Source of the DNA: Anoxybacterium sp963668245
GTDB taxonomy: Bacteria > Bacillota > Clostridia > Peptostreptococcales > Anaerovoracaceae
Length of the DNA: 64,000 bases
Direction: 5' to 3'
Assembly (NCBI GenBank): GCA_963668245.2
Contig: OY764195.2
Span: 2,108,001 to 2,172,000 of the forward strand
Shown here: in pieces, positions 10,801 to 17,513 of the stretch
How the letters are laid out: every line of letters starts with the position of its first letter
How positions within the stretch are numbered: position 1 is the first letter of the stretch
Notes under the pieces: model-generated
Database searches by the model: none
The model's input: the letters and a program-made list of their open reading frames with translations, nothing else
Told to the model about the DNA's origin: nothing
Made by a program: the position numbers and the translations under genes

Positions 10801-11017
10801 AATACGTTACATGAATCATGATGAACTCAAGTCAAATATATCGTTGTTTGTTCGTGAATATAAGAAATCTGGATCCTATACGTCTTCCTTTGTATTTTTA
10901 GGCAACGCGTCTTATGTAAGTCATCAGGGTAATAAGCCGATTAGCTTTGTTTGGAAACTAAATCATGACATTCCAGCAAGCCTATTGCCAAAGGCAAATA
11001 AGAGTGTGGCTATATGA
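7838..11017 (+). CDS. PLD-like/DEAD-box helicase with DUF3427 C-terminus
   Basis: A 1059-residue superfamily 2 helicase. An N-terminal phospholipase D-like domain carries the HxK...N signature (MHAKAYIF, then GSSNLSNPALTEG) near residues 233-262, suggesting nuclease or DNA-binding activity. Walker A STGVGKT is near 365, the DEFHH box near 457, and motif VI QQLGRGLRLH near 657; the last third fits DUF3427. A TTG at 7853 with GGAGG 8 bp upstream may be the true start, since the ATG at 7838 overlaps that site. The last 11 codons form one copy of a 39-bp direct repeat found again at 14299. Such proteins are common in defence-type islands; the role here is inferred only. Confidence 0.9.
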   Translation: MEEIFLIQDGIYEQIVNKKLQNKLYEINLEEYDIDLEMLDANDARKVLTIYISFILEKGLHFIRDEYGASKEQEQEALIAQIRLCNEVIDDIRNASGENDFTELRILEKGEILKSLYQKMNTARTISNQKVVRPSTSLMESTLFTGSKQEPSMLSEIKKEIVSSDSVDLLISFIKWSAIVRIYDDLLEFTSREGARLRIIATTYMKATDYKAIVELAKLPNTEIRMNYETNLMRMHAKAYIFNRNTGFSTAYIGSSNLSNPALTEGLEWNLKVTEQESFDILKKCAVTFESYWNHPSFELFDPEDEACLEKLGLELAKDFNLEKSKMHLFCSIRPYPYQQEILDSLQAERENYGHYKNLVVASTGVGKTIIAAFDYKRFCDNNPNATLLFVAHRKEILEQSIQKFREILNDFNFGDLYVDGKKPKQIKHLFMSIQSFLVSDFDKNTSTDFYDFIIVDEFHHAAASSYQGLLQHYEPQILLGLTATPERLDGKNILNYFDGRIASEMRLAEAIDRKLLSPFSYFGVSDSVDYSHLSWKGKYEISELENIYTADTKRASLVLNTVYKYVTDINIVKGLGFCISIAHANFMADYFNKHGVSSIALSAQSVDDIRSDAKIALTEGKIKFIFVVDLYNEGVDIPEINTVLFLRPTESSTVFLQQLGRGLRLHESKDFLTVLDFIGQAHKKYNFASKFKAIIGSSRKSVKGSIEDGFTSLPRGCFIHLEKLAKEYVLDNLKQTNLDKKHLIEQIRYFESDTSLPLTLSYFLDYYGISLTDFYRPDGTRSLFRFKKWAELLEDERDVENQVYKKFAGLLHINSKPLLEFWISYLNDISVPKDERERIMRNMLYYSFYQKEPKKEGFATVEEGIRAMNQYDFIKDELLQILDYNLKHIGFVPLGNEYSFDCPLEVHCNYNTRQIMAAFDYYNEEQAPEFREGVKYFEQKKTDVFLINLNKSEKDFSPSTMYDDYAINEKLFHWQTQSGLSDNSKTAIRYMNHDELKSNISLFVREYKKSGSYTSSFVFLGNASYVSHQGNKPISFVWKLNHDIPASLLPKANKSVAI

Positions 11018-11021
11018 TAAA
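10983..11021 (+). repeat. 39-bp direct repeat, left copy
   Basis: Perfect 39-bp match to 14299-14337. It covers the last codons and TGA of the helicase gene and 4 bp beyond. Bases on either side of the two copies differ (C before and T after here; A before and G after at the right copy). The pair brackets 11022-14298, which holds the AlbA_2 gene and the decayed methyltransferase and endonuclease genes. This is the layout of an attachment-type duplication at a gene's 3' end, or of a duplication made during insertion. Confidence 0.93.
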
Positions 11022-11487
11022 TCCACTTACTTTTTCGATCTACCTTTTCAAGTTAGGTTAATTACAAAAGTAAATTCCCCCTCTAGGTTTTTCAGTAGCC
11101 CCTAAGAACGTACCGAGAAAATATCAAAATGGAAAATTTCGAAGTATTATGGTCAGTTTAAGTATACAATGGGCAACTGGTGAAAAACTTTGAGATATTT
11201 TGAAGGTTGAAAGATACGATGGAGAAGAAGGGATGGACAATATTGATGATACCATTGAATTGTTGCAAAATACAATATCATTCAGTATACCTCTTTTGTT
11301 AAAACCAATATATGACATGAATAATACTGACAGCTGTTTTCTTACATGTATGCAAACGGGTACATTATACAACTTCCATATTGGATACATACACAACTCG
11401 AGTTTTTGGTATGATTTTTCATATTAAAAGAAGTTTCTATATTAAGTATACGATTTAGATTGATAAAGTATTGGAGGTGATGGAATT
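11022..11487 (+). pseudogene. Degraded coding remnant, unidentified
   Basis: A 466-bp stretch between the helicase and the AlbA_2 gene with no intact gene. Rightward coding-like fragments occur in changing frames: SKYYGQFKYTMGNW just before 11180, then KVERYDGEEGMDNIDDTIEL and LLLKPIYDMNNTDS up to about 11350. They read like the end of one protein broken by at least two frame changes. I cannot name the family. The last 50 bp contain AT-rich DNA and GGAGGTG, serving the gene at 11488. Confidence 0.4.
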
Positions 11488-13014
11488 ATGTCGAAATTGT
11501 TTGATATTAGAAAATTCGATTCTTACAAAGAAGATAATCGCCGCGAGGTGAAAAAAGCAAATGGTGGACTTCCTATTGCGCTCTGGGATACCTATTCATC
11601 ATTTGCTAATACTTATGGTGGAGTAATTATTCTGGGGATTAAAGAAGTGGAAGATAAAAGTTGGATTACGACAGGTTTAAAGATAGAGGATAAAGAGAAG
11701 TTGTTGGATAATTTCTGGAATTTGATTCATAACACACAAAAGGTAAATATAAATCTCTTATCTGAAAATGATGTTGAAGTTTACGAGGTCGGAGAAGACT
11801 TAATTATTGTAATTTATGTACCAATGGCAAAGCGTGAGCAAAAGCCTGTATTTATTAATAATGATATGTTTGGTGGAACCTTTAGAAGAGATCATTCTGG
11901 AGATTATCATTGTACGAGACTTCAAGTAAAAGCTATGCTGCGTGATCAGACGGATAACACGATGGATATGGAAGTCTTAGATGATGCGACTATGGAAGAC
12001 TTAAATCAAGAAACAATTCAGGGATATAGAAACCGACACAGGACATTAAAGGCTGGACATCCATTTGAAAGATTAGATGATACCGAGTATTTGCGTAGTA
12101 TTGGTGCAGCAGCTATATCTGATGTAGATAAACAACTACATCCTACAGCAGCAGGCATGTTGATGTTTGGAAACGAATACAACATTGTGAGACATTTTCC
12201 GGAATATTTTTTAGATTATAGAGAATTACTTGATCCTACAATTCGTTGGACGGATCGGTTACAGTCAAGCTCTGGAGAATGGTCAGGTAATATCTGCGAT
12301 TTTTATTTTCGTGTATATAACAAAATTACCAAGGATATAAAGGTACCGTTTAAAACTAAGGGAGGAGATCGTATTGACGACACTCCAGTACATGAAGCTT
12401 TAAGAGAAGCACTTGCAAATTGTCTTATCAATACAGATTTTTATGGCGTCAGAGGTGTAGTTATTCGAAAAGAGCCAGATAAGATCATTATGGAAAATCC
12501 GGGTTATAGTAGGACTGGGAAAGAGCAGATGAGAAAAGGTGGGGTATCAGATCCACGGAATAAAACACTTATGAAAATGTTTAACCTCATCAATATCGGT
12601 GAACGTGCAGGAAGCGGAGTTCCAAATATTTTTAATGTGTGGTATGACGAAGGATGGGTTGAACCTATGATTGAGGAGCAATTTGATCCGGATAGAATGA
12701 TTCTAACACTTGAATTTAGGAAAAAAGAAGAGAAGAAAGCAAGTGAAAAAAAAGCGGCGAAAAAAAGCGGCGAAAAAAAAGCGGCGAAAAAAAGCGGCGA
12801 AAAAAAGGTGACGAAAAAAACACTAGAAAATTACATGGCAATTTTGGAAGAAATGCAACCGGATGTCTGGTATAAAGCTTCTGAATTTGTAGGTGTAGTG
12901 GAGCTAAAAGAGACTCGCATTAAGGAGTTACTTTCGGATTTATATGAACAGGGTAAGATTGAAACCACTGGCAATACAAAAGGAAAACTGTATAGAAAAG
13001 TGGACATAAAATAA
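11488..13014 (+). CDS. AlbA_2/Schlafen-type ATP-binding putative transcriptional regulator
   Basis: A 508-residue protein of the AlbA_2 (formerly AAA_4) family. Near residues 28-50 the family signature GLPIALWDTYSSFANTYGG is clear; a HATPase_c_4-like segment follows around residues 300-395 (EALREALANCLINTDF, then GERAGSGVPNIF). A lysine/alanine-rich hinge at about 411-445 leads to a C-terminal winged-helix segment (KASEFVGVVELKETRIKELL). A good GGAGGTG site precedes the ATG. The family is common beside restriction and toxin loci and is thought to bind nucleic acid. This is the only intact gene between the two 39-bp repeats. Specific role unknown. Confidence 0.87.
   Translation: MSKLFDIRKFDSYKEDNRREVKKANGGLPIALWDTYSSFANTYGGVIILGIKEVEDKSWITTGLKIEDKEKLLDNFWNLIHNTQKVNINLLSENDVEVYEVGEDLIIVIYVPMAKREQKPVFINNDMFGGTFRRDHSGDYHCTRLQVKAMLRDQTDNTMDMEVLDDATMEDLNQETIQGYRNRHRTLKAGHPFERLDDTEYLRSIGAAAISDVDKQLHPTAAGMLMFGNEYNIVRHFPEYFLDYRELLDPTIRWTDRLQSSSGEWSGNICDFYFRVYNKITKDIKVPFKTKGGDRIDDTPVHEALREALANCLINTDFYGVRGVVIRKEPDKIIMENPGYSRTGKEQMRKGGVSDPRNKTLMKMFNLINIGERAGSGVPNIFNVWYDEGWVEPMIEEQFDPDRMILTLEFRKKEEKKASEKKAAKKSGEKKAAKKSGEKKVTKKTLENYMAILEEMQPDVWYKASEFVGVVELKETRIKELLSDLYEQGKIETTGNTKGKLYRKVDIK
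12754..12806 (+). repeat. In-frame GCGGCG-A(7/8) tandem repeat in the hinge
   Basis: Four head-to-tail copies of GCGGCG followed by seven or eight A residues, arranged as two 27-nt units, encode repeated AAKKSGEKK. Loss or gain of one 27-nt unit keeps frame; change of one 13-nt subunit or of an A-tract shifts frame before the winged-helix part. This is the kind of sequence prone to replication slippage. Confidence 0.85.
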
Positions 13015-13030
13015 GAACAATCAAAAATGC

Positions 13031-13618
13031 ACCATCTCAGTTACTATTCAAGAAAAAGCTCGGGTCTTAAAAGCTGGCTGTTTTTTAGCGGAAGTGTTAC
13101 CAGCTGAAAATGAGAATAATTATGAGTATTTATATCAAATCAAACAGTATGCAAAAGAGGCTGGATTATTATATTACTCTAAGGTTGCATGGAAGAAGGG
13201 CAACTTCATCAGCAATACAGGGAGAAAAGCAAAAAATATACAGGACATTATGATTTTTTCAAAAGGCAAGGCAAGAAATATGCGATATGATAAGCAAAAA
13301 TCCGATGTCATGGGAAAATCTTGCTATATGAGCGGATGCAATGGAATGCTTCCTGCGATGTTCAATTTTCAGCCTGTACCGAAACAAAATCGAATTCATC
13401 AAAGTGAATTACCAGTTGGTCTTTGTGAACAAATTCTACATTTTTTGACCTATGAAGGAGAGGTCGTACTGGATTCATTTGCTGGAAGTGGAGTTGTGGG
13501 TGAGGCAGCACTCATTGCCAGACGAAGCTGCATCTTAATTGAAATATTGAAAGAAAATATTGAAAAAATTAAGAATAGATTAGGGAATAATATTCTATTT
13601 CATACAGTTTTGGAGTGA
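13031..13618 (+). pseudogene. Truncated site-specific DNA methyltransferase (C-terminal part)
   Basis: Only the C-terminal part of an amino (N4/N6) DNA methyltransferase remains. The frame can be read from about 13031 (RVLKAGCFLAE) through KVAWKKGNFISNTGRKAKN and MSGCNGMLP to the AdoMet-binding motif DSFAGSGVVGEAA. Motif I at the C-terminal end indicates beta-type order, so the missing 5' part carried the catalytic DPPY/NPPY motif. No start codon with a ribosome site fits; a GTG at 13094 is internal. The fragment begins 17 bp after the AlbA_2 stop, so a deletion probably fused the two. It ends 5 bp before the DpnI-like gene, which suggests a former restriction-modification operon. Confidence 0.83.
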
Positions 13619-13622
13619 AATT

Positions 13623-14286
13623 ATGAACCTTCAGATGAATCAAAAATTAGCGGAATCTTATAAAAACGAATCACAGAGGATTCGTGTAATAACGGAAAGT
13701 TGGGTTGGACAGAATTTATACTGTCCTTATTGTGGGCATCCTAATGTCAGTCAGTTTGAAAATAATAAGCCTGTTGCTGATTTTTTTTTGTTCAAATTGT
13801 AAGGAAGAATATGAACTGAAATCGAAGAATGGCTCAATTCGGAATAAAGTGAATGATGGTGCATACAAAACTATGATTGAACGAATTGCATCAATTCAAA
13901 ATCCGAATTTTTTCTTCATGCACTATGATAAATCGGATTTTACGGTGAAAAAATTTTCTTATGATTCCAAAATGTTTTTTTCTTAAGAAATTATTGAAAA
14001 ACGTAAACCTCTTGCAAACAGTGCCAAACATGCAGGTTGGATTGGTTGTAATATTTTTATAAATCAGATCCCAGTAGGAGGATGGATTCTTGATATTTTA
14101 AATTGTGTAAATAGCATTGATAATAGAGATTTTACGTTAGAACAAATGTATCAGTTCAAAGCAAGTTTGGAAATAAAGCACCCGAATAACAAGCATGTAA
14201 AGGATAAAATTCGTCAACAACTACAGGTGCTGAGAGATAAAGGAATGCTTGAATTCCGGGGCCAAGGTAGATATCGTAAGTTGTAA
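13623..14286 (+). pseudogene. Broken DpnI-family (methyl-directed) restriction endonuclease
   Basis: The translated pieces follow DpnI from end to end: NQKLAESYKNESQRIRVITE, the zinc-type CPYCGHPN, the catalytic segment NNKPVADFF and EEYELKSK (D, E and K of the PD-(D/E)xK site present), RKPLANSAKHAGWIGCNI, and the winged-helix end QLQVLRDKGMLEFRGQGRYR. Three lesions are seen: a run of nine T at 13781-13789 where eight would keep frame, an in-frame TAA at 13984, and loss of about 40 codons near 14070 relative to DpnI. DpnI cuts methylated GATC; this copy should be non-functional unless the tracts are read through. The identification rests on remembered DpnI sequence and is strong. Confidence 0.88.
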
Positions 14287-14298
14287 CTAACTTAGTGA

Positions 14299-14337
14299 TA
14301 TTGCCAAAGGCAAATAAGAGTGTGGCTATATGATAAA
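14299..14337 (+). repeat. 39-bp direct repeat, right copy
   Basis: Second perfect copy of the repeat at 10983-11021, beginning 12 bp after the stop of the DpnI-like pseudogene. Here it is not in a gene: it duplicates the end of the helicase coding sequence. Ordinary chromosomal genes (ydbC onward) resume about 100 bp downstream. Confidence 0.93.
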
Positions 14338-14443
14338 GCATGAATAAGCTGTTTGTAGTACTGGCTTATCGGTTATCATTTTGATATAGTTAGTTGTATA
14401 CGCATCAAGTGAAACAATAGAATCAGTGAAAAGGAGTACAAAA

Positions 14444-14665
14444 ATGGCAGAATTCAAATATGAAATTACAGAAAAAATTGCAGTGCTATCTGAAAACAGT
14501 AAGGGATGGACAAAGGAGCTCAATAAAGTGAGCTGGAATGATCGGCCAGCAAAATTTGACCTGCGAGATTGGCACCATGAAGAAGGCAAGATGGGAAAAG
14601 GTGCCACCTTATCAGATGAAGAGGTAAAGCAATTAAAAGAAGTTCTGAATGGGATGGATTTGTAG
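14444..14665 (+). CDS. ydbC: YdbC family PC4-like single-stranded DNA-binding protein
   Basis: A 73-residue protein matching the YdbC/PC4 family, small dimers that bind single-stranded DNA and are related to the eukaryotic coactivator PC4. Typical sequence is seen: MAEFKYEITEKIAVLSEN, GWTKELNKVSWNDRP and KMGKGATLSDEEVKQL. The ATG at 14444 is chosen over an in-frame earlier codon at 14426 because AAGGAG lies 7 bp upstream and family members start with MAEFKYEI. It stands alone upstream of an HD hydrolase gene. The name ydbC is by family resemblance to the Lactococcus/Bacillus protein. Confidence 0.88.
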   Translation: MAEFKYEITEKIAVLSENSKGWTKELNKVSWNDRPAKFDLRDWHHEEGKMGKGATLSDEEVKQLKEVLNGMDL

Positions 14666-14708
14666 TGAATAACCTTCGAACAATAGCATCCAAACGAAAG
14701 GGTTAGAT

Positions 14709-15269
14709 ATGGGAGATTACATTTTAACATTTTCAAAAATCAAGTTTTATCCGTTGGAACCAGTGATGGAAGATATCAGCATGAAAGATATTGCACACGC
14801 GTTATCGCTTATGACAAGGGCGAATGGCCATTTTGCGCATTTTTATTCTGTTGCACAGCATTCTATCAACTGTTTTCGGGAAGCGGAGTATAGAGGATAT
14901 ACGGAAAAGATACAACTAGCTTGTTTGCTTCATGATGCAAGTGAGAGCTATATTTCAGATATCACAAGGCCTGTTAAACAAAACCTACCTCAATATCATC
15001 AGATGGAAGAGAAGCTTCAAGGGATGATTTATAAAAAATTTGGTATCGATGATCTAGATCAAGAGGAAGAACAGGTGATTTGCGAGATTGATGATGCAAT
15101 GCTTTATTATGAATTTTTGGAGCTGATGGGATATGAAATTTTTGATACGACTCCCTCTATTATAACCAAACCAGATTTTTCAGAAAGATCTTTTTTGAGC
15201 GTTGAAGAGGAATTTTTACTTTGCTTTCATCAATTAAAGGTGAACAGTAATGAAATATCCATCTGTTAG
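14709..15269 (+). CDS. HD-domain phosphohydrolase (YfbR-like)
   Basis: A 186-residue cytosolic HD-superfamily metal hydrolase. The metal-binding set is visible: FYSVAQHSINC (first His), then LACLLHDASE (the HD pair) and the later acidic ICEIDDAMLYYE. The layout fits YfbR/YgK1-type proteins, several of which are 5'-deoxynucleotidases, but the substrate here is not determined by sequence. AAAGGG precedes the ATG. The stop codon lies inside a long hairpin at 15260-15300. Confidence 0.82.
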   Translation: MGDYILTFSKIKFYPLEPVMEDISMKDIAHALSLMTRANGHFAHFYSVAQHSINCFREAEYRGYTEKIQLACLLHDASESYISDITRPVKQNLPQYHQMEEKLQGMIYKKFGIDDLDQEEEQVICEIDDAMLYYEFLELMGYEIFDTTPSIITKPDFSERSFLSVEEEFLLCFHQLKVNSNEISIC

Positions 15270-15300
15270 GTTATATGTTGATAATATAACCTAATAGATG
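15260..15300 (+). other. Long hairpin overlapping the HD gene stop
   Basis: A 17-bp stem with one mismatch (arms 15260-15276 and 15284-15300, core TTAGGTTATAT / ATATAACCTAA) and a 7-nt loop contains the last codons and stop of the HD gene. No T-run follows, so a simple intrinsic terminator is doubtful; an RNA-stability or weak termination role is possible. Confidence 0.7.
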
Positions 15301-15323
15301 AATCATGAATGCAAAATATAGAT

Positions 15324-15353
15324 TTGATACAATGACCTGTCTTATAGTATAAT
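15324..15353 (+). promoter_or_regulatory. Predicted promoter for mutL-miaA
   Basis: TTGATA at 15324-15329 and TATAAT at 15348-15353 are separated by 18 bp, a reasonable SigA-type promoter about 115 bp upstream of mutL. The remaining leader to 15468 shows no recognised regulatory RNA. Confidence 0.6.
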
Positions 15354-15468
15354 GTACATACTGAGAAATGTACTGAAATAACTATCATGCAGGTTTTTTA
15401 TTATGTAGAAAGTGGTATTGACGGAATATCAAAGTTATCACGAAAAGCCATATAACAGGAAGTGAACG

Positions 15469-17511
15469 ATGGAAGAAAAGAACAACAATGAGATAAAACA
15501 CATTCAGGAATTGCCCAAGCATGTAGCGGATAAGATTGCGGCGGGAGAAGTGGTGGATCGCCCCCTTTCAATCGTCAAGGAGCTGCTGGAAAACGCCATT
15601 GATGCGGGTTCAACTTCTATTGTGGTAGAAATCAAAAATGGTGGAAAATCATATATTAGAGTGACGGATAATGGCTGCGGTATTATGAAGCAGGATATTG
15701 ATCTTGCTTTCAAACGTCATGCAACCAGCAAAATCAAGGCAGCAGACGATTTAGAGCACTTAGATAGCCTTGGATTTCGTGGTGAGGCTCTTGCTAGTAT
15801 TTCGGCGGTTTCTCGTATTGAGTTGGTTACAAAAACGGCTGAGGATAAAAGTGGGATTCGTGTCAAGCTTGAAGGCGGAACGGTGCTGGAAAAAGAGGAC
15901 ACTGGTTGTCCTGATGGTACTACATTGGTCATTGAAGACCTATTTTTCAATACGCCTGCCAGACAAAAGTTTATGAAAGCAGATGCTACAGAAAGTACGG
16001 TGATTATAGACTTTGTCTCTAAGATGACGTTAGCTTATCCAGCGATAAAGATTCGGTTGATTAATAACGGAAATATTCTCTTTTCCACACCGGGAAAAGG
16101 TGATTTATATTCCAATATTTTGACCATATATAGCAAAGAAATTGGAGAAAAATTGATTCCTGTAACGGGTCAGCAAGGCGATATTACGTTATCTGCGTAT
16201 GTATCGCCACCAAACCAAAGTAAAACAAATCGTAAGAGTCAGATTTTCTTTGTCAATGGCAGATATATTGGTAGTAAGCTTTTGGAAGCGGCGGTCACGG
16301 ATGCGTATCACGAAAAATTGTTTGATGGTAGGTATCCGATTACGTTTTTATTTTTGCAGATTGCATCAGACCAGCTTGATGTGAACATTCATCCAAATAA
16401 AAAGGAAGTTCGGTTTTCTGATGAAAAAATGGTGCGAGAATTTGTTGCTCGTGTGATACGATCGGGATTGCAGACCAAAGAAGCCATACCTGAAATTAAA
16501 GAGAGCAACATATTTAAACGAAAGGATTTTGTTGGAACAGCAGAAAACCTAGTGAAATCAACCGATACTAATATGAGTAGAGGAAATCAGCAAGGTTTCT
16601 TACAGGGAAAACTGGTAAAAAGGGAAGAACAGGTTGACATAAAAAAATTATTGTCTGAAAAACGAAAGGAAAAGCAGGCGGAGCAGACAAATCGGGTATT
16701 TTCGCAGGAAATTCCCAATCAGAAAGTTCAAGTAGGTCAAGCAAAACCGCCATCATTTGAAAAAAGAATAGAAGAAAAAAAGCCAGCGGTACTGGAGCCG
16801 TCGTTAGAGATTATAGCGGAAAGCCAGTCTGAATATTTCTCTAAGATTCAAGAAAACCCATACACTGAGACTCAAACGAAAGCCAAGGTTGTGCTAGAAG
16901 ACGATATGCAAGGAGTGCAAAGGGGAAAGCATTTTGATATTAGCGAGCTTCATGTGATGGGGGCCCTATTTGGTACGTATCTTGTTGCCTCTGACGAAGA
17001 GAGCTTTTATTTGGTGGATCAGCATGCTGCCCACGAGCGAGTATTTTATGAACAGCTTCTTGCAGAATACGAAAGAGAAGACAAAGATCAACAGTTGATT
17101 TTGACGCCATTTGTTGTTAATGTAACTCAGGCTATGAAAAATCAGATGGAAGGGATGTCTGAGTTTGTTTCGAATCTTGGTTTTGCTGTAGAGGAGTTTG
17201 GACCTACGTCATATATCATCAAGGAAATACCAATTTATATGGACTTAGAAGAGGCAAAAGAGTTTATCGAGTACTTATTTGACAACATCTCAGATCAAGA
17301 AGATCTGAAGAACCAAAGGAAGATTAATAAGATTATTACCAATGCTTGTAAAAAATCGGTAAAAGCCCATGATGTATTGGATCAAAAGGAAATTCATCAA
17401 CTGATGGCTGACCTTGCAAAAACAAAGAACCCTTACTCTTGTCCTCACGGTAGACCGACTTTTATAAGAATGAGCAAATACGAAATTGAAAAAATGTTTA
17501 AGCGGGTTTAA
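15469..17511 (+). CDS. mutL: DNA mismatch repair protein MutL
   Basis: MutL couples MutS to strand removal. The 680-residue protein has the GHKL ATPase start (KIAAGEVVDRP, ELLENAIDAGS, DNGCGI, HATSKI, LGFRGEAL), a variable linker at about 340-480, and a C-terminal domain with the endonuclease motif DQHAAHERVFYE near residues 517-528 and the CPHGRPT motif near 659. These show the nicking type of MutL used by organisms without MutH. A GGAAGTG site precedes the ATG. It is followed by miaA after 2 bp, as in many Bacillota. Confidence 0.98.
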   Translation: MEEKNNNEIKHIQELPKHVADKIAAGEVVDRPLSIVKELLENAIDAGSTSIVVEIKNGGKSYIRVTDNGCGIMKQDIDLAFKRHATSKIKAADDLEHLDSLGFRGEALASISAVSRIELVTKTAEDKSGIRVKLEGGTVLEKEDTGCPDGTTLVIEDLFFNTPARQKFMKADATESTVIIDFVSKMTLAYPAIKIRLINNGNILFSTPGKGDLYSNILTIYSKEIGEKLIPVTGQQGDITLSAYVSPPNQSKTNRKSQIFFVNGRYIGSKLLEAAVTDAYHEKLFDGRYPITFLFLQIASDQLDVNIHPNKKEVRFSDEKMVREFVARVIRSGLQTKEAIPEIKESNIFKRKDFVGTAENLVKSTDTNMSRGNQQGFLQGKLVKREEQVDIKKLLSEKRKEKQAEQTNRVFSQEIPNQKVQVGQAKPPSFEKRIEEKKPAVLEPSLEIIAESQSEYFSKIQENPYTETQTKAKVVLEDDMQGVQRGKHFDISELHVMGALFGTYLVASDEESFYLVDQHAAHERVFYEQLLAEYEREDKDQQLILTPFVVNVTQAMKNQMEGMSEFVSNLGFAVEEFGPTSYIIKEIPIYMDLEEAKEFIEYLFDNISDQEDLKNQRKINKIITNACKKSVKAHDVLDQKEIHQLMADLAKTKNPYSCPHGRPTFIRMSKYEIEKMFKRV

Positions 17512-17513
17512 AT

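Noticed and set aside
11124..11396. Leftward 90-codon frame in the gap after the helicase
   Set aside because: No start site and cysteine-rich, shadow-like composition; the opposite strand carries the coding-like remnants.
14326..14736. Leftward 136-codon frame over ydbC
   Set aside because: It lies antisense to the well-recognised ydbC gene and has no family resemblance.
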